From contig CM064580.1 of the NCBI GenBank assembly GCA_032716605.1, positions 30,548,684 through 30,612,683 on the forward strand: 64,000 nt of DNA, read 5' to 3'. This document shows positions 36,230 through 46,370 of the stretch, piece by piece. The first letter of the stretch is position 1; each line of letters opens with the position of its first letter. Under the pieces are notes generated by a model that worked only from the letters and a program-made list of their open reading frames with translations, searched no databases and was not told the DNA's origin. This DNA comes from Paralithodes platypus. Taxonomy: Eukaryota; Arthropoda; Malacostraca; Decapoda; Lithodidae. The translations under genes and the position numbers were made by a program.

Positions 36230-36834
36230 TTAACCCACTGAGCCCCAGCGACGCACCGTTTGCGTCGGCAATGTATGTAACGCTGAACCCCAGCGACGCG
36301 AACATTGTGTCGACCACTAAAACCTCTATTATTCGGCTCGTAGGGTAGGGAATGGCTTGAGAATGGTAGGGGATATACCGTAGACTGTTGCCGAACAGTG
36401 GCAGTACGCGGGAACCGTCCAGGCAAGCCACGCGGGTGGTGATGGGCGGATTAGTGGCACCACTTTACCCACTTACTTCACCGCGACTTTCGACCTTATT
36501 TACTCCTGTCGTATGGGAGCTATAGGCTTGAAATTTGTGTGAGATACACTTTAGGATGTATGCATTACTTCACCATACTCAGTTATCCCCCAAGTCTTGC
36601 CGGGCGGGTGGTCATGCGGGGGAGTTGATGAAAAACACTGTACCCACTTATCTCCGAACGACTTTCGACCTTATTTACTCTTGTTCTATGGTAGCTATAG
36701 GCTTGATATTTGTATGAGGTATTCCTTAGGATGTAGGCAATGTATGGCAGCCCCCAAATCTAGGTTTGTTGGGACAAGGGACGTGCGTGACAAAGGAAAG
36801 TCAGTTTACCCATACATCTCGCGAGTGCAACACC

Positions 36835-39419
36835 ATGTCGGATTTACCAAGTCTTTACTCACGCAGGGGAATATCCCTTGCCGATGCCATGGCCATACTT
36901 GAGGAGAGTAATGTGCCTGATTGTGACACTGGATCATTAAATGACGATTCAGAGGACGAATATAGTCCCACTTTGGCCGAGATAGACGACATGCATGAGG
37001 AGGAACCCTATGTCCCCATCTCTCATCGGTACGCCATGTTACAAGAAAGTGAGGAGAGTAGCTATCGTTCCCCCATCGCTCCCCGTGACATAGTGGACTC
37101 CCCAGCAAGTAGGGAAGAGCACGATGAGGATGAGGCAGATGACCCAGACCCCATGGCATTCCTCAACATTCCACCTTCTCATCGTAGGGCTGAGAAGAGA
37201 AGAGGTGAGGATGAGGAGGAGGAGGAGGAGGAGGAGGTGGGTCTAGGTCCGACACCACACGTGCCTCGCCGTGTTGCTTCCCCGCGTTTGCCTTCCCCAC
37301 CACCCCGCATTGCCTCTCCACTAAAAGCGCCAACCCCTAACACTTTCTATGGATTGCGCAGGGGTGCAGCCATCTTAGCAGCGCAGCCATTGACTTCTTC
37401 TTCAGAAGAAACAGATGAGGATATGCCTGCCCTAGAATCATCTCCACCATGCCACCCACGCTGCCTGTTTTCCTTATCAGCTCGGATTGACTCGTCCCCA
37501 CCATCACCTCCCGGACCACTACCATACTCACCTGTACCTTCTCCTCAGCCTGGGACCTCCCACAGACACGACACTCAGACACCATCACCGCCTGCGTCGC
37601 CACAACGCCCTGATCGTGCGCAACGCCCTATCAGCATACGTGGGCGTGCCCGTGGTCCTGTGCGTGGACGTGGCCGAAGGGGTTCTAAGATGGCCCTAAT
37701 ACGACGCCCTACCCCTGGCGGTCCGAGAGCAAGGGCTGGGTCGGCTCGACCAAGGCCGAGGTTGAGGGCAGGGGCAAGAGGCGGGGCAAGGCCCTCCTGC
37801 CGCCCTGATGGTGACTCCCCTCCTGACGACTCTGGCGACGAAGGTGCCGCTCAACCCGACGTGTGGGATTGGGTTGATGGAGACAACTTTGTGCCCACCG
37901 ACTACAACTTTGTGGGCGCTGGGATTGCTGGCCCTACGCTCCCAAACCAGGGGCGGCAGACCACGAGACTTGAAATCTTCAGGCAGTTTTTTACTACAAA
38001 TCTCGTGGCTCTAATTGTTGACCAGACCAACTGGTACAATTATTATTTCATGGCTGGGAAGGTGCAGCTCAAATACTCTGCAAGGCTGTCATGGTCCACC
38101 CTAGATGTCCCAGAGTTTTACACATTCTTGGGCATTGTCATCCTGATGGGGGTCACAAGGAAATCCTCCATAAAAAGTACTGGTCCTGGGATCCCCTCGT
38201 CCGAACCCCTATTTTTGGCCAAATAATGAGCAGAAATAGGTTCACGGCCATAATGGGGAGCCTACATTTCATTGACAGCCTGTCATCCCACACCCCAAAT
38301 CAAAGTCAACCAAGAGCAATGAAGGACCCCATGGAGAGGATAAGACCCATCTTCGAGTACCTGAAGGTGAAGCTTGCTGCCGCCTTCAAACCCCATCAAA
38401 AGCTCATTATTGATGAGAGTTTGCTGCTGTGGAGGGGGAATATTGGCATCCGGCAGTACATGCCCAGCAAACGACATCGATATGGCCTGAAGACCTTCGT
38501 GATGTGTGACTGTCAAACCGGTTACATCCAGGACCTAATTCTGTATATGGGCAAGAAAACAGAATTGGTGGAAACGAGGAAATACGGAATTTCTGGGGCC
38601 GTCGTCATCACCATGATGCAGGGCTACTTGGACAGGGGCCACATACTGTACCAGGACAACTGGTACACCAGCCCCTCCCTTGCCAAGTTCCTGCATAGCC
38701 GCATTACAGGAGTCTGTGGCACCATCAGGAGGAATCGGATCTTCATGCCCGAACTACCACCCAGGCGGGAAAAGGGCTCCATCATCCACAAGCAGGCTAA
38801 CAATGACCTCCTGTTGTCCTGGATGGATAACCGGGATGTGAACGTCCTCACAACAGTCCACCGTCCCATCTTCCAAGACACCAGACGTCGTGACAGAGCA
38901 ACTGGCGAAATTATCAAGAAACCTTTGGCCATCTGTGATTATGACATCAACATGCGGCTGGTGGACAAATCAGATGCTGTCATCTCGTCAGTTGAGTGTG
39001 CGAGGAAGACGATGAGGTGGTATAAGAAGTTATCCTTCCACCTCCTCGATCTCACCCTCTATAACAGCCACATCCTCTACTCAACAATCACCGGCAAGCA
39101 GGAAACGATGGAGAACTTCTGCATGGAGTTGTCCAGGGAGATGTTGAGGGAATACATGACTGCCCCCCACCTCCAGCAACCCCCCGCCCATCGACGGCCA
39201 GCAGCAGAAGGGATTGCCAGGCTGACACAACGCCACTTCGCTGAATATGTGCCGCCTACAGAACACAATGACAAACCCTGAAGACGGTGTCATGCGTGCC
39301 GCAACACAACACAGAGGGAGCCTGCGAGATCAGATACCAGGTATATGTGCCGAGAATGTGATGTTGGACTGTGTTTCCCGGACTGCTTCAGGGAGTATTA
39401 CACCCTTGAGCATTTCTAA
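36835..39419 (+). pseudogene. piggyBac transposase, one frameshift and one nonsense codon
   Basis: The start is taken at ATG 36835 (context CACCATG; MSDLPSLYSRRG). Residues 1-130 are acidic (DDSEDE, then an E-rich run), followed by a Pro/Ser- and Arg/Gly-rich tract to about residue 340. The catalytic domain begins RLEIFRQFF. The frame shifts by one base in an A5 run near 38176-38180. After it come IIDESLLLWRG, LYQDNWYTSPSLAKFL and RLVDKSDAVIS, which hold the three DDD-type aspartates, and then ECARKTMRWYKK. TGA at 39279 stops the frame, yet the cysteine-rich C-terminal domain (CHACRN...CRECDVGLCFPDC) continues in the same frame to TAA at 39417. At roughly 860 codons it is longer than the approximately 600 of moth piggyBac because of the N-terminal tract. 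Confidence 0.9.
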
Positions 39420-39576
39420 GTGTGTACTCAAAGACTGCGATAAAAGACACTATGAAATGTGAAGTGTGTGTGTATAATGTACACACACACTTCACATTTC
39501 ATAGTGTCTTTTATCGCAGTCTTTGAGTACACACTTAGAAATGCTCAATGGTGTGATACTCCCTGAAGCAGTCCGG
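39378..39576. repeat. 199-bp near-perfect palindrome at the transposase 3' end
   Basis: Arms of about 97 bases run from CCGGACTGCTTCAGGG to its complement ending TGAAGCAGTCCGG, with about two arm mismatches and a loop of roughly five bases (TAATG) centred at 39477. The left arm contains the last codons and stop of the transposase. Confidence 0.9.
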
Positions 39577-40371
39577 CAGTTTATATTATAAACCTAGTGT
39601 AAATATTAAATATATACAAAGTGCCGAACACAATATGTAAGTGAGATTGACACTCAAATATACGTAAAACAATGACGGACACCAATAAGTGTAAATATAG
39701 CATATTTCTAAGTCAAAAGTGCGTAAAACAATGTGTGAAACCCATATTTTATAACTATAAAACATATGATAAAGTATAAACTGAATAAAGAGGGGAAGTG
39801 ACAGTATAAACTGAATAAAGCGGGGGAGTAAGAGAGAAAGACAATAAAAGGGAAAGTGTTGAGGGCGCGTGTCAGTCAGCTGGGTGTGTGTACATACGTG
39901 CGTTCTGTTATTGTCTGAGACCATGATGGCCGCCAGTCTCCATGGCAACGGGGACGAGCAACGGTCTTGCCACTCGTGAGCACTTATAAAACTTATATCT
40001 AAGCACTTATCACACTATTATTTCACTTATAGTGACATTATGTTATACATGTTGGTAGTATATGAACTATGAAGGCACACATGATGCTCGGGTGGTGTAA
40101 ATAACCGTCACTCGAAAACTGGATGCATCGTACATCTGCCATGCTGCCGCGCTTAGCTGTGGCTGGCCGGGCGGGAACTTTGAAGGCCGCCCGGCCTCAG
40201 CTGATGTCTGAGGCTGCCCCCCCCCCTCCATACGACCCCCAAATGACCGAGGTGAGTGTTTTTTCTTCTTCATTTCTCACCTTTTTCGGCCATTTAAGAA
40301 AAACAAAAATTTGGCCAAATAGGCCCGTCTCTCGATGTACTTTTATTTATAATTAGCTGGTGCTCAACGGG
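39577..40371 (+). other. 3' non-coding part of the piggyBac element
   Basis: Non-coding AT-rich DNA, then a GC-rich hairpin near 40150-40204 (GGCCGGGCGGG against CCGCCCGGCC) and the right terminal repeat. No further ORF of interest. Confidence 0.6.
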
Positions 40372-40429
40372 TTAAAGTCTCTAAAAAATTACAGTATCTT
40401 GGGAGTTACTTACATATGTAATTTGTTCG

Positions 40430-41102
40430 TAAATTTCTGTCAGTTTGTACTGATTGAGCTGGAGGTCTGTATATTATAGCAAGTATATTATAGCAAGTAT
40501 TATTTTTGTACCTTTATTATTATTTCTTAGCACAAAGGATGTGTCAACGTTCAAAATTTGGGGTATTGACAAGAGGATCGGGTTAAGACTTTCTTTGATA
40601 AAAAATATAACGCCACCTCCATTTCTGTCGATTCGACTTTTCTCAAACATTACATAACCGGGAAGTGAATACTCTGCTAAAAAGTATCTGTCTTCTGTAT
40701 TGAGCCAAAATTCTGTTATGCCCATTAATCCATTATGTCATAATTTTCTGTAAACACTAGTTCCTCTAAATCCGAAAATGTAATGCGTATGCTACGAGCG
40801 TTTGCATATACAACCTTTAAAGTTGTGGTATTAGAACTCACGGAACGCTCTTTAATTGAATTTTTGGTTTTGGTTGGATCCACATTTACGTTCATGGCTG
40901 TCCTTTGTCCTTGCTGTCCTCGGTCCTCATCCCTGGTGGCTTTGAGTTTGGGTCTTGTTGATAGAGCTTTATCCAAATCCGTGGTTCTTGACGGATTAGC
41001 ATTTACGTCCTTCTTAGCATTTACGTCCTTTGCAGGTCGCCGTCCTCGCTGTCTTCGGTCCTCCTTCCTTGTTGTCCTGTGTTGAGTCGATTTCTTCTCC
41101 AA
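40430..41102 (-). pseudogene. CR1-like LINE L-A: ORF2 start and endonuclease N-terminal half
   Basis: A minus-strand frame from 41102 opens with a basic region (MEKKSTQHRTTRKEDRRQ) and reaches the endonuclease start (LKVVYANARSI, about 40805). After a frameshift near 40728 it continues MGITEFWLN, EYSLPGYVMFEK and GGGVIFFIKE. The ORF2 start overlaps the ORF1 end (41021-41102), a common bicistronic LINE layout. Endonuclease continues across the piggyBac insertion at 36229. Confidence 0.8.
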
Positions 41103-41959
41103 AAATCCATCTCAGCATCGTTGAGAAGACGTCCAAATCGTGCTGCTCCCACCTGGTTCAAATGAACTCCATCGTCCCAAAACAAATAGCCACCGTAGTA
41201 AAAATTGTCCCATGTGTTGACAAATCTCACGTTCTCCTTCCTGCAGTTAGCTAGACGACGATTTGTGCTTGTGGCTATGTTTTAAAATCGGCTCTCTACA
41301 CTGAGCCGGGGGACGATTCCTGAGACGATGATCCTTGATGACTTCTCCTTAAAATACTTGATCAGCTGCTGGTACTTGAGAAGCAAATCTTCCGACAGGG
41401 TATGCTGTACATCATTGGATCCAACGTGGATGACGCATATTGTATTAGCTGGGGCCAGCTTCGATACTTCGTCAACTGCAGCAACTACGTCGTCCACACC
41501 ACCACCAAAGATACAAAAACGTTTCCTGGTCTTAGGTGCCCTGGCGCAAAATTCTGTGAGCTGACCACATACCATCGAGTCTCCCACAAGCCACACTTCT
41601 TCCATTTCCTCTTCATTATCAGAGTCTGTGAGTATCTGGAAATGGTTGTGACACTCGGTAACTGGCATGATTTTCCTGGTCTTGGGGCGAATGTTGTTCC
41701 TCGCGATGCGGAAGTTCTCTTTAGGGGGAGCGGAGTCACTATTTGTTTCTTGTGCATCGGAAGCATCTGCTGAAGTGGCTAATGCAGACGTTGGATTGTT
41801 GGCAGTTGACGTTGGTGCGGCGGTGGCAGCTGGAGTTAAAGTGGTGACAATTGAAGTAAGAGATAGTCCAACGTTGAGTTTTACAAACTCTCGGAGTGAT
41901 TCCAGCTTCATGGTGAGGGCGTTGATCTTGTTGTGGGCTTCATCCAATTTTGCTGTCAA
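41021..41959 (-). pseudogene. CR1-like LINE L-A ORF1 with SGNH esterase domain
   Basis: One minus-strand frame starts at ATG 41959 with a coiled-coil-like N-terminus (KLDEAHNKINALTMKLESL) and an Ala/Thr-rich linker. It then encodes an SGNH/GDSL hydrolase: WLVGDSMV (block I with the Ser), FGGGVDDV (block II), VIHVGSNDV (block III) and, after a TAA at about 41282, DGVHLN (block V with Asp and His). Such esterase ORF1 proteins are known in CR1/L2-type LINEs. The single in-frame stop is the only gross lesion in ORF1. Confidence 0.85.
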
Positions 41960-42059
41960 ATCCTCTCATTGCTGGCAGAGTCAGCAGACTTGAAGATCGG
42001 CAGCAGCAAACATGGAAGCACCAAACCTACCGGCGCAGCTCGTACAGGTGCGAGGCATG

Positions 42060-42245
42060 GTGACAGTCACTCTCTTCAGATCACTTCACTCACTTCAAGT
42101 CACTTCACTCACTTCAAATCACTTCACTTACTTCAAATCACTTCACTCAATTCAATTCACTTAACTCACTTCAAATTGGTTTTCTCACTTAAATTCACTT
42201 CGCTCACTTTTGGCACTTCACTCGGTTCAGACCGCTTTGCTTACT
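42060..42245 (-). repeat. Tandem TCACTTCACTCACTTCAAA repeat in the LINE L-A 5' region
   Basis: A roughly 19-base unit (TCACTTCACTCACTTCAAA and variants) repeats about eight times, decaying toward 42245. It lies upstream of ORF1 on the LINE strand, so it is probably 5' UTR or promoter monomers. Confidence 0.7.
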
Positions 42246-42299
42246 TAAATGGCCGAAATCGAAAACAAAAAGTGCTGAAGTAGCGAGGTTCATAAAACC

Positions 42300-42425
42300 C
42301 TGTCACCCATGTCAGTTGGTGGGCAAGCCAAAAATTAACAATACCCGTGGTTCCACTTGTCCCCTTCCTTGCAACCGAACCCCCTTTCACTAGGGTCATG
42401 ACAGAACCCTTGCCTCAGACTTCTG
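42300..42425 (+). pseudogene. Gypsy integrase scrap
   Basis: The plus-strand frame reads VVPLVPFLATEPPFTRVM then EPLPQTSA, matching the linker and first-Asp region of gypsy integrase (compare VPLPVFENPFTRVVVDIVG in element B) with the Asp lost. The following sequence to 42755 is open in two frames but not recognised. Confidence 0.5.
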
Positions 42426-42814
42426 CAGATAATATGCTTAAACCTAACTTCCGTTCTGCTACTGCTCACTCAGGGGTTACTGCTGATGCTTCCCAGGTAG
42501 GCTGTGGCGAGAGAAGTATAGAAGGTGAGAGGCATGAAGCAGGCGGGGCTAGTAACAGTTTCGAGCCCGAGAGTGGAAATGAGGTTGAGTGACCAAGGGG
42601 ACGGTCCTAGTGGTGGTTGGTTGGATAACTCAGCACGGCGACCAGAGGGCTCAGGTACTTCCAGGTTGTTGGCTCCAGCACTTGAGATGCAGGAAAACCT
42701 TGCTTCTCTCATTGGGGTATTAAACTCCTGGACCTCGGACTTCATGCGCACATGACTCCCCTCCCGCGCCGCGGGCTAGACTGATTGTCTTTCTCTCGCT
42801 AGACCTATTTCATC

Positions 42815-43290
42815 TCATTAGGCGTAAATCTTCTCTTTCTTAATCTTAACCTAAAAGAGTTACCATAATTATATGTATATATTGCTTATTACCTATTCTT
42901 TCTCTTCATGTTGCAAAAAGAGTAGAAGTGTCTAGGTTACATGTAGCCAGAGTAAGGATAAGAACAAGTGTGGAGAATATGGGTTTGAGAGAATTTGGCG
43001 TATATCTTCTCTTTCCTATTCTTAACTTAAAGGAGTTACCATAATGATACATATCAATTGTTTATCGCCTATTCTTCCTCTTCACGCTGAAAAAGAGTAG
43101 GTGTGTAGTTTACGTGCAGCATGAGTAATGACATAATCAAACTATGTGGAGAGTATGGGTCCGAGGCAGCCTGGGCTCTGGCTTTCTCTCATTCATTAAG
43201 CATATATCTTCTCTTTCCTATGCTTAACCTAATGGAGTTACCATAATGATATACATACATATCTTACTTATTGCCTATTAAAATATGAGA
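42815..43290. repeat. Tandem repeat, about 190-bp unit, 2.5 copies
   Basis: The blocks TATCTTCTCTTTC...TTAACCTAA...GAGTTACCATAAT recur near 42828, 43010 and 43205, each followed by TTATTGCCTATT-like and AAGAGTAG words. The copies are diverged. A 240-base purine-rich tract (43290-43530) follows the last copy. Confidence 0.7.
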
Positions 43291-43809
43291 ATAGGAAGAA
43301 CGGGAAGACAGAAGAAGGACACAAGAAAAAAGAAGGAAATAAGACAGAAGAGTGAATGGAAAACAAGAGAGAAGCAGAAGACCGAAGAAAAGCAAAAGAA
43401 ACGGAAATACAGAAGACGGAAAAACGAAAGGAACAAGTATATAAAGGAGAACAAGCCAGAAGGAAATAAAACGAGCACAGCAAAATGGAGAAGGAACAAC
43501 GCAGCCAAGAAGAGAGAAGAAGAAGAAGTGAGCCTCGACTAGTCTCACTCCAGGTGCCCGCTAAGTTTGAAAGCGAGGTTACAGACCCCTCTCGCTGTCA
43601 GCGCAGCTACCCAAGATGTGCTAGCATGGTCGGTGTCGACCTCACGCTCTTTAAATGAGTACCCTGCCAACTATTACCCTTCTTGCCTCCAAACAACCCA
43701 AACACAACAACGATGAGGAAGGTATGACTATGTTACCAAAACCAGAGGAACGCAGACATTTTGCTGAGGGTGGGATCGGAGTAGCTGCCGATTCTAGGGT
43801 GTGACCAGG

Positions 43810-44625
43810 ACTGTGAGTACACGGGTCAGTGCAGTCTGCTATACACCAAGCTCTATCCAACCTCTTGGTCTTAACCTAACTGTGAGTACACTGGTCAGTG
43901 CAGGCAGGTATAACGACAGAGAACTTCCTGACGTATCCAATAGCTAAGGATAGCAAGGAAGAACTGTCAAGTAACAAAAGTTGCGAGTACACTGGTCAGT
44001 GCAGCTTACTTACCTTACAAAATCTGGGTGTTGACCTACTGCCAGTACACTGGTCCATGCAGTTTGTTAGTTCATAGCCCTGGGTATTAACCTACGGCCA
44101 GTACATTGGTCAATGCAGTTTGTTAATCCTCATACCTGGGTTTTAACCTGCTGCCAGTACACTCGTCTGTGCTGTTGGTTAGTTTCCAGTCTTGCGTAGA
44201 GGCTTGTTGTCAGTACACTGGCCCGTGTAACACTTGGATTCAAGCAGGGAAAGTGCTAGGTTGCCAGTATACAGGTCCGTGGCCCCTAGTAAGGTGTCCT
44301 GATCTATTTCCGGATAGTAAGGAGTCCAGGTAATATCTAACCTGTGTTAAAAATTACCAACCCTCTCTGATATACAGGCCTGCCTGCTATAGTAAAGAGG
44401 TGCACACTGGTTGTGTAAGCCAAGTGGTGGGAACGAGACCCATCATTTTGATGTAAGAATTAGGTGAGCTTGGCTCAACTCATGGAACTGGTACCTAAAG
44501 GGCATCAAAACCATATAGTAGGTACAGACCACAAACGATTCTACCTTTGCGGGTAGTTCCGGTTGTTTGGAATCTGGGATGGTGTTAAGGAGAGCTGCCA
44601 GTACACTGGTCAGTGCATTTCTCCT
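43810..44625. repeat. Degenerate satellite with palindromic GTACACTGGTCAGTGC core
   Basis: The core CAGTACACTGGTCAGTGCAG, or a variant, occurs near 43813, 43882, 43983, 44041, 44097, 44153, 44209, 44263 and 44597. Five successive spacings are close to 56 bases. CACTG-GT-CAGTG is a perfect small palindrome, and the copy near 44101 reads CATTG-GT-CAATG. Confidence 0.75.
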
Positions 44626-45045
44626 TAAAATTGCTCCAGCATAAACTTTGAGAATTTAAGCTCACAACAGTGTGTTGAGACCAGCCTGAAGACGTTAATG
44701 GAGCCACTGCAGGGATGAGCCAGATGTAGACCAGTAGATGTTGGACCACGATTTCAAGAACGAAGACTTAGCTAGTTGAAGGCTGTACAACAGACCTCCC
44801 TTCTCATTTGTTAGGCCTCCATAAGCGAGGATACAATACACATATTCTGTCGTTGTGTAAGTAAAATATTTTGTAGGCAAACTCATTGGAGATTGCAATA
44901 TGGTAATATTTTATCTTCACAACCATACACACCCACTAAACCGACATATAAACTTAACCTCAGTGACACCATTATTTTCCTATGTAAACTTTGAAAAAGG
45001 TGCAGTGCAAAGTGATTATCTTATTATAATAATATATAATAGTAT
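44626..45045. other. No gene recognised
   Basis: AT-rich DNA between the satellite and a truncated LINE. The short ORF at 44900-45112 runs into the LINE in the wrong frame. Confidence 0.4.
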
Positions 45046-45047
45046 TC

Positions 45048-46320
45048 TTATCTTGCTAATTCTTGGTCATCCTCCATTCAGCACTTTGGTGAGACTTTTT
45101 CTGTTGCGCTAGACATATCAAAGGCCTTCGATAGAGTCTGGCACAATTCCCTTATTTCCAAACTACCCTCCTATGGTTTCTATCCCTCCATATGTGCCTT
45201 TGTCTCTAATTTCCTTTCCGGCCATTCCAAAGCTGAGGTTGTAGATGGCCACCGTTCACTTCCTCACCCTATCAACTCTGGTGTTCCTTAGGGTTCTGTC
45301 CTATCTCCAATTATCTTCCTATTATTCATTAACGCCCTTCTCAACTGCACCTCCAGCCCCATTCACTCATATGCTGACGACTCTACATTACACTATTCAA
45401 CTAGCCTTCCACAACACCAAATACAGCAGGAATTCCAAAACTAACATATGGAGGCCATACAAAACCCATCTTCTTATCTTTCTACTATCTCTAATTGGGG
45501 CAGAGAAAACCTTGTTACTTTAAATGCTTCCAAAACTCAATTTCTCCATCTGTTAACTCGTCGCCCCCTTCCTGAAAACTAAGACTTATTCTTCAACAAC
45601 ATACAAATTAACCCTTCATCTTCTCTCAATATACTCAGTGTCTCTTTTTCTTCTGATCTCTCTTGGAAAGATCATATTACCTCTCTTGCTAAAACAGCTT
45701 CCTATAAAACTGGGTGTGCTAAACCGCCTCAAGGGGTTCTTTACCCCTGTGCAGCTTCTTGCTCTCTACAGGGGCACAGTGTAACCATGTATTGAGTATT
45801 GTCCACACATGTGGGGAGGATCCTCTTACACAGCACTTCTAGACAAAGTAGAAAGGAAAGCCTTCCGTCTCATTAACTCACATATCCACTCACCAATTCT
45901 CTGCAGTCTCTCTCTCTTTGCCACAATGTTGCATCTCTCTCACTATTCTACCGTTGTTACAATAATCAGTGTTCCTCAGAGCTCTCTCAGTGTATACCAC
46001 CCCCTCTTCATAGAGCAAGTACCACCCATTTCGCAACACAATCCCACCCCTACTCTGTGCAACTCTCCAACCCTAGAGTGAAACGTTATTCTAAATCTTT
46101 CTTCTATTCAACAGCTGAGCTCTGGAACTATCTTCCAGAATCAGTCTTTCCCTCTTCCGATGACTTAAATTGCTTCATACTCCGTGTCTCCAGGAATTTT
46201 GGCTCGAACGTCCCTTGATTTTGGCCGTCACTCTTTCAACTCTGGGGGAGGCACTCGCTACAGGAAGTTCTGCCTTTTGTCTCCCTCACTCACATATACA
46301 AAAATAATAATAATAAAATA
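45048..46320 (+). pseudogene. LINE L-C copy 1, 5'-truncated
   Basis: It begins inside RT (LDISKAFDRVWHN, about 45108) and matches 51990-53250. It includes IHSYADDSTLHYST (YADD at about 45370-45381), the HITSLAKTAS block, WGGSSYTALLDKVERKAFRLIN and the shared 3' UTR (GGGGGAGGCACTCGCTA near 46243). It ends in an AATAATAATAA tail near 46307. Several stops and frameshifts. Confidence 0.85.
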
Positions 46321-46370
46321 AAAATGCAGTTTTCGCAAATACCAAGAGTAAGAAATAAAATATAAAATTT

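Larger units (their letters stand above)
36230..40375 (+). mobile_element. piggyBac element, 4.15 kb, TTAA target site
   Basis: The left end is TTAACCCACTGAGCCCCAGC and the right end, reverse-complemented, TTAACCCGTTGAGCACCAGC. TTAA is duplicated at 36230-36233 and 40372-40375. Subterminal left repeats CTGAGCCCCAGCGACGC and CTGAACCCCAGCGACGC lie at about 36237 and 36283. A direct repeat of about 95 bases occurs at 36467-36562 and 36645-36738 before the transposase. The element sits in the endonuclease of LINE L-A. Confidence 0.95.

Noticed and set aside
38160..38190. Programmed -1 frameshift in the piggyBac transposase
   Set aside because: The A5G run is not a canonical X-XXY-YYZ slippery site in the required frame and no downstream structure is evident. 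A one-base indel is simpler.
43264..43548. Overlapping Lys/Arg-rich and Phe/Leu-rich ORFs on both strands
   Set aside because: They come from a 240-base purine-rich tract; no domain is present on either strand.
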